Below, in pieces: positions 1 through 9,460 of a stretch of 64,000 nt of DNA. A model generated the notes under the pieces. That model saw only the letters and a list, made by a program, of their open reading frames with translations, was not told the DNA's origin and ran no database searches. The stretch lies in NCBI GenBank assembly GCA_019308985.1, contig JAFDHB010000001.1, positions 1 through 64,000 of the forward strand. The letters run 5' to 3'. The translations under genes were made by a program, and so were the position numbers. Within the stretch, counting starts at the first letter, position 1; every line of letters begins with the position of its first letter. The stretch is from Deltaproteobacteria bacterium (lineage in GTDB: Bacteria > Desulfobacterota > DSM-4660 > Desulfatiglandales > HGW-15).

Positions 1-611
1 TTGCGGTCCAACCCGTGATCGGGATAACCTTTGCCTCCATCCTGCGAAATATCCTGAGACAGGATCCCGACATCATCATGATCGGCGAGATGAGGGATCT
101 GGAAACTGCCGAAAACGCAATACAGGCGGCCCTGACAGGGCATCTGGTCCTGTCGACCCTCCATACGAACGACGCCCCGTCCACGATCACAAGGCTCTTG
201 GATCTCGGGATTCCCGCCTTTCTCATCCAGGCGACCCTTGTGGGAGTCCTGGCCCAGCGCCTGGTGCGCAAGATCTGCCCCTACTGTAAGGAGTCCTTTG
301 AGATGGATGCGGCTGAACTGGCCTCCCTGGGCCTGGACCTGGGGAAGGAAGGGGCCGTGGAGCTTTACAGGGGGAAGGGATGCTTCAAGTGCAGGGGGAC
401 GGGCTATTTCGGCAGGAGCGGCATCTACGAGGTACTCCCCATATCCGAGTCCATCAAGAAGAACATCATGGCGGAAACCGACTCGGAACTGGTCCGGGAC
501 ACGGCCAGAAAGGAAGGGATGATCACCCTGAGGGAGAACGCCGTAAAGAAGGTCCTGGAGGGGGTGACGACCTTTCAGGAGCTGCTTAGGGTCACCTGGG
601 AAAACATGTAG
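1..611 (+). CDS. Type IV pilus / type II secretion assembly ATPase (PilB/GspE family), C-terminal part
   Basis: The reading frame is open from the left edge (codons from base 3), so the gene is cut and only about 200 C-terminal residues are present. These ATPases power pilin or pseudopilin assembly from the cytoplasmic side of the inner membrane. Visible are the Walker B-like segment [12 protein letters not shown], the His-box region [20 protein letters not shown], and a four-cysteine zinc motif (CPYC followed by CFKCRGTG) typical of GspE/PilB rather than the retraction ATPase PilT. The C-terminal [11 protein letters not shown] stretch also fits. PilB and GspE cannot be told apart from this fragment. 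Family call is secure; the exact system is not. Confidence 0.93.
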   Translation, partial: AVQPVIGITFASILRNILRQDPDIIMIGEMRDLETAENAIQAALTGHLVLSTLHTNDAPSTITRLLDLGIPAFLIQATLVGVLAQRLVRKICPYCKESFEMDAAELASLGLDLGKEGAVELYRGKGCFKCRGTGYFGRSGIYEVLPISESIKKNIMAETDSELVRDTARKEGMITLRENAVKKVLEGVTTFQELLRVTWENM

Positions 612-738
612 AATCAGTGACAAGGCACGAGTGACGAGTAACAAGTTGATGGCTTGAGAAGTTTTTTTGGGTTGTCAGTCCGTATCCATTGTCGTATCCT
701 AGGTGCCATTCCAATCCCCCAACCCTTGACAAGAAATC

Positions 739-2424
739 ATGCTCGTCCAACTGACCATCTCAAATTTCGCCATCATCGGTCGCCTCGAGACCCATTTTAC
801 ACCCGGGCTTAATATCATGACCGGGGAGACGGGGGCAGGGAAATCCATCATCATCAATGCCGTCAATCTCATCTTGGGAGGGAGGGCATCAACGGATCTC
901 ATCCGGAGCGGGGAAGAAGAGGCCAGGGTAGAGGCCCTTTTTGAGATCCCTGAAGAACACCCGGTAAACGGGTTGCTATCAGGTCTTGGGTTTTCCTGGG
1001 GAAGAGAGCTGCTCATAGGCAGGACCATTTCCAGGGAGGGGCGCAACAGGATCACGATCAACGGCAACACGGCTACCCTCCATATGCTGAGCAGGATCGG
1101 GATCATGCTCATCAGCATCTCCGGTCAGCACGAAAACCAGCTATTGCTGAGACCAGAGAACCACATTTATCTGCTGGACGACTTTGGGGGGCTCTCCGGA
1201 CACAGAAGCCGGCTCAAGGAGACCTTCAATTCCTATCAGTTCCTGAGAGAGGAGAGCAGGAAACTGGAAGCAGAGATCAAGTCCGGGGATGAAAGGCAGG
1301 AATTGATGCGGTTTCAGAAGAGAGAGATTGAAATGGCTCGGCTCGTCCCAGGGGAAGACAGGGATCTCGAAGAGGAGAGAAGGCGCCTCCGTCACGCCGA
1401 AGAATTGCTTCAGGTGGTCAACGACACCTATCAAACCCTCTATGAAAGGGACAATGCCGTGATTTCCGCCCTGGTACCCTGTTTGAAGGCGGTTGAAAGG
1501 GAGGCAGAGGCAGACAGGCGACTGGCAGGCATCAAGGATGCCCTATCCAACGCCCGAATAGAGCTGGAGGAGGCGGCCTTGGAGCTGCGGGAACTGAAGG
1601 GGGCTATCACCATTGATCCCGAGGCCCTCGAGAAGGTGGAAGAACGGATACAATTGATCAAGGGACTGAAGAGAAAATATGGATCCACCATAGAAGAAAT
1701 CTTGGCTTTCAAGGACAACCTGTCGAAGAGGGTGGATGGGCTGGAGGAGAAAAGGAGGGAGTTGAAGGAGATTGCCATCAGGATGGAAAAAATGGTGAAT
1801 GATCTCCATTTACAGGCATTGGACCTCTCGGAAGAGAGGAAGGCGGTTGCCAAACGCATGGAGGAGGCGGTGGAGGAGGAACTGGGGCTCCTCGACATGG
1901 TCGGCACCCTGTTCCGGGTCAAGTTTGATGAAACCCCTCAAGGTGATCCAGGGGCCCTGGTTGAGGGACACCTCAGGGCAGAAGGCTATGATCAACCGGA
2001 ATTCATGCTATCGCCCAATATTGGAGAAGAATTGAAGCCCCTTTCTCGTGTGGCGTCAGGGGGGGAACTATCAAGGATTACGCTGGCCCTCAAGACTATT
2101 CTGGCAAGGACCGCATCCGTGGAGACTGTGGTATTCGATGAGGTCGATTCAGGGATTGGGGGCGCCACGGCCGAAGTGGTGGGCGAAAAGCTTCGGGCAC
2201 TAGCTCGTTATCACCAGATCCTGTGCATCACTCACCTGCCACAGATAGCGAGCAAGGGAAATACGCATTTTCTGGTGAGCAAGGAGGTTGTCGAAGGGAG
2301 GACCCAGACGACCATTTCAAAGCTTGAGAAGGAAGAAGAGAGGGTGAAGGAAATAGCTCGTCTCTTGGGCGGGAAGGTGGTATCCGGGAAGGCCCTTGCC
2401 CATGCCAGGGAGATGCTGGGCTGA
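739..2424 (+). CDS. recN: DNA repair protein RecN
   Basis: SMC-like ATPase of double-strand break repair. The 561-residue length is normal. The Walker A motif GETGAGKS lies near residues 29-36, a long coiled coil fills the middle, and the C-terminal half has the ABC signature SRVASGGELSRI followed by the Walker B segment VVFDEVDSGIGG and a switch HLPQIAS. The start ATG gives the typical N-terminus MLVQLTISNFAIIGRLE. It ends only 18 bp from the convergent lipoprotein gene. Cytoplasmic, acts on DNA ends with RecA; LexA control is common for recN elsewhere, but I see no clear operator here. Confidence 0.97.
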   Translation: MLVQLTISNFAIIGRLETHFTPGLNIMTGETGAGKSIIINAVNLILGGRASTDLIRSGEEEARVEALFEIPEEHPVNGLLSGLGFSWGRELLIGRTISREGRNRITINGNTATLHMLSRIGIMLISISGQHENQLLLRPENHIYLLDDFGGLSGHRSRLKETFNSYQFLREESRKLEAEIKSGDERQELMRFQKREIEMARLVPGEDRDLEEERRRLRHAEELLQVVNDTYQTLYERDNAVISALVPCLKAVEREAEADRRLAGIKDALSNARIELEEAALELRELKGAITIDPEALEKVEERIQLIKGLKRKYGSTIEEILAFKDNLSKRVDGLEEKRRELKEIAIRMEKMVNDLHLQALDLSEERKAVAKRMEEAVEEELGLLDMVGTLFRVKFDETPQGDPGALVEGHLRAEGYDQPEFMLSPNIGEELKPLSRVASGGELSRITLALKTILARTASVETVVFDEVDSGIGGATAEVVGEKLRALARYHQILCITHLPQIASKGNTHFLVSKEVVEGRTQTTISKLEKEEERVKEIARLLGGKVVSGKALAHAREMLG

Positions 2425-2442
2425 ACCGCAATCGACCTGCCC

Positions 2443-3402
2443 TTACTGTCCCGATTTCAACCTTACATACTGCCCCGCCTTAAAGCCTGACCCCTCCAAA
2501 GGTACTGCAAGGGCATCGCGGTCCCCAGAGGAGATGACCTTGATTTGTCCGATCTTTTCACCGATGACCCTATAGGTGTTGCCACTGGCTGTTCGAATGG
2601 TCTCCCCTTCTCCGAAGACGTCGAATACGTGACCCGGTAACACCCCGGCATCCTGCCCCCCATTTATCATGACGGAATCATTATCAACAGAGAGGATCCT
2701 GCCCGTCCACGGCTTGTCCTTGAGGCGGTCGGTAGTGATGGATGCTTGGGCCTTCACCATCCTGGAAAGGGCCTTTTCCAAGGCCTTTTCATCCACGTAG
2801 GACAGGGGATTTTCGACCTCATTCCCGGTACTCTCCCTCTCATGTCCTTCCTCGAACAGGATAAATTCCTCCAGGGGCTCACGCATCTTAAGGGTCTTAT
2901 TTGCCACATTGGAAAGAAGGATTGTCTTGTTCGTGACATCTATGGCGCTCAGGCTGATGGAGATCACAAGTTCCCGTCTGGTCCACATGGCCGGCCATAT
3001 TCCCACCTTTCTGGTCCTGGTCTCCAAGGGATGGAAGATGGTGGATACGAGGATATCCGCTCCCATAGATTCAGCTTCTTTGATGACAAGAGGATCTACG
3101 CCCATTTCGATTCCGGACAGCCCTTTTGAACCGGCCAAAGAGGCAGGGAGAGAACCCCTCAGAACGGTCACATTCCCTTCCTTTTCAAGGACGTCCTTGA
3201 ATTGGGTCTCAGCCTTTTGAACCGCTTCCAGGGAAAAACCGGCCTGGTTCAGGACAGGCAACACCAGGATTATCTTTTTCAGGTCGTCTTGGGAACGGTT
3301 CCGAACGTCTCTGTACAGGGATGTGGCGGTGCCACAACCCGAGAAGGCCAGGGAGAAGACAAGGATATTTGCGAACAGATTAAAAAAGAAAAGCCGTTTC
3401 AT
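2443..3402 (-). CDS. Putative lipoprotein with FlgT-like C-terminal domain
   Basis: The start was placed at the internal ATG at 3402 because it begins a signal peptide (MKRLFFFNLFANILVFSLAF) ending in a lipobox-like FSGC; the longer frame upstream has no such feature. The mature protein would be anchored through Cys21. The middle region resembles a GNA1162/CsgG-type periplasmic sensor-like fold (weak). The last ~85 residues (GRILSVDNDSVMINGGQDAGVLPG and following) match the pattern of the FlgT C-terminal domain found in outer-membrane-associated lipoproteins. Last gene of a minus-strand cluster that starts with the nucleoside phosphorylase. The exact role is unknown. Confidence 0.75.
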   Translation of the reverse strand: MKRLFFFNLFANILVFSLAFSGCGTATSLYRDVRNRSQDDLKKIILVLPVLNQAGFSLEAVQKAETQFKDVLEKEGNVTVLRGSLPASLAGSKGLSGIEMGVDPLVIKEAESMGADILVSTIFHPLETRTRKVGIWPAMWTRRELVISISLSAIDVTNKTILLSNVANKTLKMREPLEEFILFEEGHERESTGNEVENPLSYVDEKALEKALSRMVKAQASITTDRLKDKPWTGRILSVDNDSVMINGGQDAGVLPGHVFDVFGEGETIRTASGNTYRVIGEKIGQIKVISSGDRDALAVPLEGSGFKAGQYVRLKSGQ

Positions 3403-3629
3403 TTTACCATCCCTCAAAGCAATTCCTCCAAAAGTCGAGCCTCTCGAAGGAGGCGAATCCGCAAAGGGCTCGGGGTCTCGCGGAAGAGGCGTCCTTGTCT
3501 CAGCGGGTCGTTCCACGGGTCTTTCACTTCAAGGCCTGCCTTGGACGTCCCTCCTCTCAGGGGCGAGAGGCTTGAACCGCGCCTGACATGGATCCTGAGG
3601 AACAGAGAAAAGGGCCCTTCAGGCCCTGC

Positions 3630-3908
3630 TCAGAATCGGATCTCGAATGAGTCGAAATCCCCCTGCCAGGGATCTGATGTCTCCGACACTCTGGTTACCC
3701 TGGCAGCTGGAGGCCCCTTGTGGCACCAGGCTACCAGCTCCCTGACCTTGTCTTCAGGCCCCTCTGCAAGGACCTCCACCTTCCCGTCCGGCCTGTTCCT
3801 GACCCATCCCTTTACCCCCAGGCCCAGGGCCTGGCTGCGGGTGGAGTCCCTGAAGAACACGCCCTGGACCCTACCTTCTATCACCAGTCGTACCCTGATG
3901 TCATTCAT
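3630..3908 (-). CDS. acyP: Acylphosphatase
   Basis: Small enzyme (92 residues, normal size) that hydrolyses acyl phosphates such as carbamoyl phosphate or 1,3-bisphosphoglycerate. The signature GRVQGVFFRDSTRSQA contains the phosphate-binding loop and catalytic Arg, and KGWVRNRPDGKVEV supplies the catalytic Asn. Cytosolic. It sits between the degenerate ligase-like gene upstream (73 bp gap) and the lipoprotein gene downstream (227 bp gap) on the same strand. Confidence 0.95.
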   Translation of the reverse strand: MNDIRVRLVIEGRVQGVFFRDSTRSQALGLGVKGWVRNRPDGKVEVLAEGPEDKVRELVAWCHKGPPAARVTRVSETSDPWQGDFDSFEIRF

Positions 3909-3981
3909 GGATGACTCCTCGTTCGCCCTTTCCTATCCCTTTCCGGACCCTTGATCTGTCGCGTGGAGTTTCCCCACACTG

Positions 3982-4773
3982 CTAGGGGCGTGAAAACCTG
4001 AATTCTAGGGCCCGCGTTTTCTTGCCTGATTCTATATTCAACCGAGCCTGCAAATCAAGGCTGTTCACCTGGATGAGTGCCCCGTCTATTTCGAAGGGGA
4101 AAGCCGCTTTGTTTTTTTTCAGGTCTTGACAATGGCCTATGACCTCACCGACGTCTGCGAACAATTTAATGTGGGGCCTGTTGACGCGAAGCCCCCATGA
4201 CTGGAGCGCCAACATCATCTCCAGATGGGTCTCGAGTGAAACCCCCCTCATCTCGCTTACCGCACAACAGAACATGTCAAGGGGTCTTTGGGCGGTTACC
4301 CTCGGGTCCTCCTGCAGGAGGGAATCATCGACGGCCTCCCGGGAGTCCCGGAATGGGGGGAGGCCTCCACGGGATCTTTCCCTGTTGAGGGAGCGAAGGG
4401 CTTCGGTCTCCACATAGACGACCCCCCACAGGACCAGCAGTTCCGGAAAGGGCAGGTCCCCGTGGATCCGTTCGAGCTTGAGGGGAACCGATAGAATGGT
4501 CTTGATATTTTTCGTTATGTCATCTCCCCTTTGAGTGCATGCCTCGGCCAAGGCAACAGGCGGCGGGGAGCCTTTCGCGTAAACGAGTTGAACAGAAAGG
4601 CCCCTTATTCGAGGCTCCACCGCATATTCAACAGGGCCTTCTATATCACAAAGGTCCTTGACTCTGCGGTCGAACTTGCGAATGTCATCCGCCCCGGAGG
4701 CGATTTCCATTGTGAATGGGGGGCTCCCGCGATTTCCATGTCCCAAAGGGTTGTCCGGTTCAGCTCTTTTCAT
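3982..4773 (-). CDS. Degenerate NAD-dependent DNA ligase adenylation domain protein (probably inactive)
   Basis: 263 residues that align by eye over their whole length with the LigA nucleotidyltransferase domain: FDRRVKDL, then VEYAVEPRIRGLSVQLVY in place of the VEPKIDGLA motif, TQRGDDITKNIKTILSVPLKL in place of RGDG.GEDVT.N.RTI..IPL, VLWGVVY in place of EVRGEV, and FPFEIDGALIQVNSLD in place of FDIDGVVIKVN. The AMP-accepting Lys is Arg55 and the motif Asp is Arg57, and ExRGE is lost, so ligation chemistry is not expected. BRCT, OB, zinc and HhH domains are absent. Its ATG overlaps the stop of the upstream nucleoside phosphorylase by 4 bp, which implies co-translation. Possibly a DNA- or NAD-binding relic with a new role. 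Confidence 0.82.
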   Translation of the reverse strand: MKRAEPDNPLGHGNRGSPPFTMEIASGADDIRKFDRRVKDLCDIEGPVEYAVEPRIRGLSVQLVYAKGSPPPVALAEACTQRGDDITKNIKTILSVPLKLERIHGDLPFPELLVLWGVVYVETEALRSLNRERSRGGLPPFRDSREAVDDSLLQEDPRVTAQRPLDMFCCAVSEMRGVSLETHLEMMLALQSWGLRVNRPHIKLFADVGEVIGHCQDLKKNKAAFPFEIDGALIQVNSLDLQARLNIESGKKTRALEFRFSRP

Positions 4774-5525
4774 GATGACAGGAACTCCAACATGAACATA
4801 TGCAATCCCTCCGAGGCCTCTCTGAAGCGGCGACTGGAAAACCCGGCATTCCAGGTGCCTCCGAACAACTCATCCGATACGACCAGCAGCCCTGTCAGTT
4901 CTACTTTACGAAAGATGGCCACTGTCATGAGGGCAGCCATCTCCATATCCACGGCAAGCACGCCCCTTTGCCGGTAACCCTCTACCTTCCGTCTGGTCTC
5001 ACGAAAAGGGGCATCCGTGGACCATATGGCCCCTTTTCTAAAGGGGCGATCCAGCGCTTTCAGGGTGCCTTCAAGCCGGCGATTGAGGGCCGGAGAGGAT
5101 GAAGGCCCCCTGTCCCCGATGGGGTAGTGGGAAGAAGTCCCTTCCTCAGAGACGGCTCGGGTGGGCAAGAGGACATCTCCGATCCTGAGGTCTGGCTGCA
5201 AGGAACCGCACCAGCCCGTGACCCAGATCCTGCCGGCACCCAGGGCTATCATCTTCTCGAGCACCATGACTGCGTGGGGGGCCCCGGTGAAGGGTCCACA
5301 TAGGAGACACGTGCCCTTGTCACGGTATTCCACCTGGTAGATATAAAAATGGTACATATCAAACCGTGCGAGTGATTTGACTTTGCCTGAAGCGAGCAGC
5401 GAATCAAGGCCTTGCCGAACGATGACCATGAGGACATCCCCGGAGACATGAGGGTCTCCCTTTCCTCTTACAGGATGTATGAGGGCCTCGTCTTCGGGTT
5501 GTGTTGTTCGTGAAAGGGTTGCCAT
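4770..5525 (-). CDS. Nucleoside phosphorylase family protein (purine/uridine phosphorylase-like)
   Basis: PNP_UDP_1-type enzyme that would cleave nucleosides with phosphate. Recognisable are VTGWCGSLQPDLRIGDVLLPT (phosphate/ribose loop), the acidic AVDMEMAALMTVA segment that contacts the ribose in the family, and LLVVSDELFGG near the end. The start at 5525 was preferred over the frame start at 5591 because a GGAG lies 10-13 bases upstream and the conserved domain follows. First gene of the minus-strand cluster and overlaps the ligase-like gene by 4 bp. Substrate (uridine, inosine or methylthioadenosine) cannot be decided. Confidence 0.88.
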   Translation of the reverse strand: MATLSRTTQPEDEALIHPVRGKGDPHVSGDVLMVIVRQGLDSLLASGKVKSLARFDMYHFYIYQVEYRDKGTCLLCGPFTGAPHAVMVLEKMIALGAGRIWVTGWCGSLQPDLRIGDVLLPTRAVSEEGTSSHYPIGDRGPSSSPALNRRLEGTLKALDRPFRKGAIWSTDAPFRETRRKVEGYRQRGVLAVDMEMAALMTVAIFRKVELTGLLVVSDELFGGTWNAGFSSRRFREASEGLHMFMLEFLSS

Positions 5526-5812
5526 AATATTCGCGTCTCCCTGGAAAAACTGGATTCTAGCACGCATTTCTCTATTAGGAAATGAAAACATGAGAATACA
5601 GGCCGCTTTCCATTGGGAGCCCTTGGTTGCCGGTCAGGATTCTTGAAGGCCTATCCCTGGGAGAAATAGTTTTACAAAATCCTATAAAAATGCGATAAAA
5701 TTGATAATTGCGTGCGGCCTTGGGATGGGGACAACCTGGAGAGGTTTCGGGAACCCGGCAGATAGAAGTGAGCCCTGGTGATGGGGGAGGAGGCTCTAGG
5801 TGTATTATTTTC

Positions 5813-5842
5813 TTGACAGCCATGAGGACAAGTAATTAAATA
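5813..5842 (+). promoter_or_regulatory. Candidate sigma70 promoter of ffh
   Basis: TTGACA at 5813-5818 followed after 17-18 bases by TTAAAT/TAAATA (5836-5842), about 35 bases before the ffh start. The -35 is a perfect consensus; the -10 is weaker. It lies in the divergent region between the nucleoside phosphorylase cluster and ffh. Confidence 0.55.
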
Positions 5843-5875
5843 GAAGATTTACAGTGAGAAGAGGGTGAAAAGGGA

Positions 5876-7201
5876 ATGTTCGAGTCCCTGGCGGAAAAAC
5901 TGAATAGGACCTTCAAGAGGCTCAAGGGCCACGGCATACTCAACGAAAAAAACATCGATGAGGCCCTCAAGGAGGTTCGCCTCGCCCTTTTAGAGGCGGA
6001 TGTCAATTACAGGGTCGTAAGGAGATTTGTCGACGACATCAGGCAGCGAGCCCTGGGAAGGGAGGTGCTGCAGAGCCTGACCCCCGGGCAGCAGGTCATC
6101 AAGATCGTCAACGAAGAATTGACGCGCTTGATGGGGGCTGAGAGACAGGACCTCGACCTGGCCGGAAGACCTCCCTTCAAGATAATGCTGGTCGGACTGC
6201 AGGGGAGCGGCAAGACAACGACGGCAGGGAAGCTTGCCCTCCATCTGCAGAAGCGTGGCAGGAAGCCCTTCCTGGTACCGGCCGACGTATACAGGCCTGC
6301 GGCCATTGAGCAACTCCAAAGGCTGGGGGCCCAACTCGGTATCCCGGTCTACGCCTCGGAAACCACTTTCAAGCCCGAGGCTATCTGTAGCGAGGCCCTT
6401 TCGATGGCAGGGGGCGTCGGGGCAGACCTGTTGATCTTTGACACAGCCGGCCGACTCCATATCGATGACGAACTGATGGGGGAACTGGTTAGGATCAAGA
6501 ATGGGATAGATCCCACGGAAATCCTCTTGGTGGCGGACGGCATGACAGGACAAGATGCGGTCAATGTAGCCAAGCAATTCGACCGGGTCCTTGACATATC
6601 AGGGGCTATCCTCACCAAGATGGAGGGAGATGCCAGGGGGGGAGCGGCCCTTTCCCTAAAGGCAGTAACAAACAAACCTATCAAATTTGTGGGCGTGGGA
6701 GAAAAGCTGGACGCACTCGAACCCTTTTTCCCTGACAGGATGGCATCGAGGATCCTGGGGATGGGAGATGTGCTCTCCCTCATAGAAAAGGCCCAGGCTG
6801 AGTTCGATCAAAAGGAGGCCTTGAAGCTTGAAAAGAGGCTGAAAAAGAGGGAATTCGACCTCGAGGACTTTCAGGCCCAGTTGAGACAGATGAAAAAGCT
6901 GGGGTCCCTCGAACAGATCCTGGGGATGCTGCCGGGCATGGGGCAGATCAAACAGTTGAAGAAACTCAAACCCGATGAAAGGGAATTGGTAAAGATCGAG
7001 GCAATCATCAATTCCATGACAAAGATGGAGAGAAGGAACCACAGGATTATCAACGGCAGCAGGCGGAAGCGGATCGCGAGGGGAAGCGGGACAACCACGC
7101 AGGATGTCAATCGCCTCTTGAAGAACTTCGCACAGACAAAAAAGATCATGGAGAAATTGACCAGGCAAGGCATGCAAGGGATGCCATCCCTGTTTCGATG
7201 A
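5876..7201 (+). CDS. ffh: Signal recognition particle protein Ffh (SRP54)
   Basis: GTPase that binds 4.5S RNA and nascent signal sequences and delivers ribosomes to FtsY. All three parts are present: N domain, G domain with GLQGSGKTTTAGKL (G1), DTAGRLHID (G3) and TKMEGDARGG (G4 region), and a methionine-rich M domain ending in RIARGSGTTTQDVNRLLKNF, the RNA-binding helix-loop-helix. 441 residues, slightly short but normal. Preceded by GAGGGTGAAAAGGGA. Starts the ribosomal-protein-type run that follows. Confidence 0.98.
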   Translation: MFESLAEKLNRTFKRLKGHGILNEKNIDEALKEVRLALLEADVNYRVVRRFVDDIRQRALGREVLQSLTPGQQVIKIVNEELTRLMGAERQDLDLAGRPPFKIMLVGLQGSGKTTTAGKLALHLQKRGRKPFLVPADVYRPAAIEQLQRLGAQLGIPVYASETTFKPEAICSEALSMAGGVGADLLIFDTAGRLHIDDELMGELVRIKNGIDPTEILLVADGMTGQDAVNVAKQFDRVLDISGAILTKMEGDARGGAALSLKAVTNKPIKFVGVGEKLDALEPFFPDRMASRILGMGDVLSLIEKAQAEFDQKEALKLEKRLKKREFDLEDFQAQLRQMKKLGSLEQILGMLPGMGQIKQLKKLKPDERELVKIEAIINSMTKMERRNHRIINGSRRKRIARGSGTTTQDVNRLLKNFAQTKKIMEKLTRQGMQGMPSLFR

Positions 7202-7363
7202 TCGGACGAACTTTACTGGTGCCGGCAGGGTGTTCCAGATAATAGGGGGCCTCAATAGCCCCAAGAGATCATCTCCACCGGAGTCTCAGTCTGTAGTGCC
7301 GGTCAGGAGACGACTATGAAGATTATGGGGTGCAAGAAAAGATCAGGACAAATATTGACGAAC

Positions 7364-7504
7364 TTGTAAAAAGTCAGAATTGAGATGGCAAAGTAAAAAG
7401 CTCCAAGTTCAAGGCGCCCGAATCTCGTGTGATGAGGCGTACTTAGCGTACGCCGCAATCACAACGAGATGAAGCGCAACGCAGAAATTGGACTTTTTGC
7501 GAAG
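7364..7504. repeat. Long imperfect palindrome (REP/MITE-like) between ffh and rpsP
   Basis: The outer arms are TTGTAAAAAGTC at 7364-7375 and GACTTTTTGCGAA at 7491-7503. The core has ATCTCGT-GTGAT-GAGGCGTAC facing GTACGCCGC-AATCAC-AACGAGAT around a 5-base TTAGC centre near 7441. About 140 bp in all could fold into one long hairpin. I know such AAAAAGTC-flanked elements as dispersed intergenic repeats in Desulfobacterota genomes, but only one copy is visible here. The rest of the 7202-7541 gap holds no supported gene. Confidence 0.6.
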
Positions 7505-7541
7505 CCATCAAGACAGATAAACAAGGGGGTGATAGTTCTAG

Positions 7542-7784
7542 ATGGCAGTCAGAATAAGACTAACGAGGATGGGAACAAAGAAGAGGCCGTTCTATCGGGT
7601 GGTAGCAGCAAATTCGGAGGCACCACGCGATGGAAAATTCTTGGAAATTTTGGGGACCTACGATCCCACTAAAGATCCGGCTCAAGTAAAGATCAACAGG
7701 GAAAAGGTGGATTCCTGGTTAAAGAAAGGTGCCACGGTTTCGGAACCAGCCAGGGCTATACTGAAGAAAGAGGGTTTGATGTAA
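7542..7784 (+). CDS. rpsP: 30S ribosomal protein S16
   Basis: 80 residues starting [21 protein letters not shown], the diagnostic S16 N-terminus, with the conserved GTYDP segment following. Start ATG at 7542 preceded by GGGGGTGATAG. Structural protein of the small subunit body. First gene of the rpsP-khpA-rimM-trmD-rplS operon, the usual bacterial order. Confidence 0.98.
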   Translation: MAVRIRLTRMGTKKRPFYRVVAANSEAPRDGKFLEILGTYDPTKDPAQVKINREKVDSWLKKGATVSEPARAILKKEGLM

Positions 7785-7846
7785 GGTTATTCAAGGACAA
7801 TTTCTGGCGAACCGGGGGTGATCTCATGAATGGAGGACTATTGGAG

Positions 7847-8077
7847 ATGAAGGACTTGATCGCGTACATAGCCAAGGCATTGGTGGACAAGCCGGAAGAG
7901 GTTGTAGTAACCGAAATTGAAGGCGAGCAGACGTCGGTTATAGAGCTGAAGGTTGCCAAGGAAGACCTGGGAAAGGTTATCGGGAAGCAGGGAAGAACCG
8001 CGAGGGCAATGAGGACGATACTCAGTGCGGCTTCGACAAAGATCAACAAGAGGTCTGTGCTGGAGATCATTGAGTAA
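7847..8077 (+). CDS. khpA: KH-domain RNA-binding protein KhpA
   Basis: Small single-KH protein (76 residues from this start) with the KH signature [19 protein letters not shown]. KhpA forms RNA-binding complexes in the cytoplasm and is nearly always encoded between rpsP and rimM. The start at 7847 is chosen because GGAGGA lies 9 bases upstream and the family begins [14 protein letters not shown]; an ATG at 7826, also with a purine-rich leader, would add seven residues. Two bases separate its stop from rimM. Confidence 0.93.
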   Translation: MKDLIAYIAKALVDKPEEVVVTEIEGEQTSVIELKVAKEDLGKVIGKQGRTARAMRTILSAASTKINKRSVLEIIE

Positions 8078-8079
8078 CC

Positions 8080-8616
8080 TTGAGTCAGGTTTCTCCCGAA
8101 GAATTGCTCCTCGTGGGAAAGGTCTTGCGGCCCCACGGGCTGGAAGGAAAGCTCCGAATTCTTTCCTATGCGGAATCTGAGAAGTCCTTTTTGAGACCGG
8201 GCATTGTTGTCCTGAAGCCTGAAAGAGGGGAACCCCGCGAATTCAGGGTATTTTCAATCAAGCCTCACAAGAACGTTCTCCTGGTAAAGTTGAAGGGGCT
8301 CGACTCCCCGGAAGAGGCCGAACGGTACAGGGGGGCCGACATCTTTTTGAGGAAATCCCTTCTCACCCGCAGAGGGGAGGACGAATTCTACTGGCATGAG
8401 ATCATTGGCCTTCGGGTTTGCCTGAAGTCGGGTGAGCACCTGGGGACCATTAGGGAGATTTTTCAGACCGGAAGTAACGACATCTATGTGGTGAGGGAGG
8501 GGGAAAAGGAGATCTTAATCCCGGCCATAAGCGATGTCGTTCGAGAGATCGACCTTGCCTCAAAGAAAATGATCATTGAACCAATGGAGGGGCTATTGGA
8601 GATAAATGAGGTTTGA
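8080..8616 (+). CDS. rimM: Ribosome maturation factor RimM
   Basis: Two-domain 16S rRNA/30S assembly factor that binds S19. N-terminal beta-barrel with [19 protein letters not shown] and C-terminal PRC barrel with [12 protein letters not shown] and [17 protein letters not shown]. 178 residues is normal. The start is TTG at 8080, since no ATG or better start precedes the conserved VGKV motif. It overlaps trmD by 11 bp. Confidence 0.95.
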   Translation: MSQVSPEELLLVGKVLRPHGLEGKLRILSYAESEKSFLRPGIVVLKPERGEPREFRVFSIKPHKNVLLVKLKGLDSPEEAERYRGADIFLRKSLLTRRGEDEFYWHEIIGLRVCLKSGEHLGTIREIFQTGSNDIYVVREGEKEILIPAISDVVREIDLASKKMIIEPMEGLLEINEV

Positions 8617-9346
8617 CATCCTTACCCTATTCCCGGATCTCTTTTCGTCTTTTCTCAGGTCAGGTGTTTTGGGGAGGGCCATCGGCAAAGGGCTGGTGGA
8701 AGTGAGGCTCACCGATATTCGAGATCATGCCGGGGGACCGCACAGGGCGACGGATGACCGGCCCTATGGAGGCGGTGACGGTATGATCATGAAGCCCGGG
8801 CCCCTATCCAGGGCGCTGAAGTCTGTGGAAAGGTCGGAAGAAGGTTGCAAGGTCGTCTTTTTGACTCCCCAGGGAGAATTGTATGATCAGTCAGTGGCCT
8901 GGGAATTGTCGCGCCTGAAACAATTGATCCTTGTTTGTGGCCGATATGAGGGTGTTGATGAGAGGATACGAGAGAGCTATGTTGACCTGGAGATATCGAT
9001 AGGGGATTACGTGCTGAGTGGAGGGGAACTGGCCGCCATGGTCATTGTGGACACTGTCGGCCGCCTGGTCCCGGGAGTCTTGGGAGGAGAACTCTCCAAT
9101 CGGAATGATTCCTTTGAGGATGGCCTCTTGGAGCACCCCCACTATACCCGGCCAAGGGTCTTTGAGGGAAAGGAGGTCCCGGAAGTGCTTCTTTCAGGAA
9201 ATCACGAAAAGATACGCCATTGGCGGAGGCTCCAGTCCCTCAAGAGGACGTTTGAAAGACGTCCTGATCTCCTGAAGAAGGCAAGGCTGGGGGAAGAAGA
9301 CAAGGCCCTTCTCGCCGGGCTAGAGGAACACCCCCCTCATGATTAA
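8606..9346 (+). CDS. trmD: tRNA (guanine-N1)-methyltransferase TrmD
   Basis: SPOUT methyltransferase that makes m1G37 in tRNAs and prevents frameshifting. [13 protein letters not shown] start, [15 protein letters not shown], then the knot region [12 protein letters not shown] and [17 protein letters not shown] that bind AdoMet, and [17 protein letters not shown] at the C-terminus. 246 residues, typical. Overlaps the 3' end of rimM, so the two are probably translationally coupled. Confidence 0.98.
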   Translation: MRFDILTLFPDLFSSFLRSGVLGRAIGKGLVEVRLTDIRDHAGGPHRATDDRPYGGGDGMIMKPGPLSRALKSVERSEEGCKVVFLTPQGELYDQSVAWELSRLKQLILVCGRYEGVDERIRESYVDLEISIGDYVLSGGELAAMVIVDTVGRLVPGVLGGELSNRNDSFEDGLLEHPHYTRPRVFEGKEVPEVLLSGNHEKIRHWRRLQSLKRTFERRPDLLKKARLGEEDKALLAGLEEHPPHD

Positions 9347-9460
9347 GCGGGTTTCCTAGTGAATAGGTCTGGCAGGGGTTTATGCCGATAAGGAAGGCGA
9401 TATGAATAGGGCAACAGCCCTTTGAGATGTGTACAAGGACAGGGAGAAGAGGGCGTGTAG

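Noticed and set aside
699..2431. Minus-strand open frames over recN
   Set aside because: They lie antisense to a clear recN gene, have no ribosome site and no protein-like composition.
3202..3954. A 250-codon plus-strand frame across the acylphosphatase/lipoprotein gap
   Set aside because: Antisense to the recognisable acylphosphatase gene, low-complexity and without start signals.
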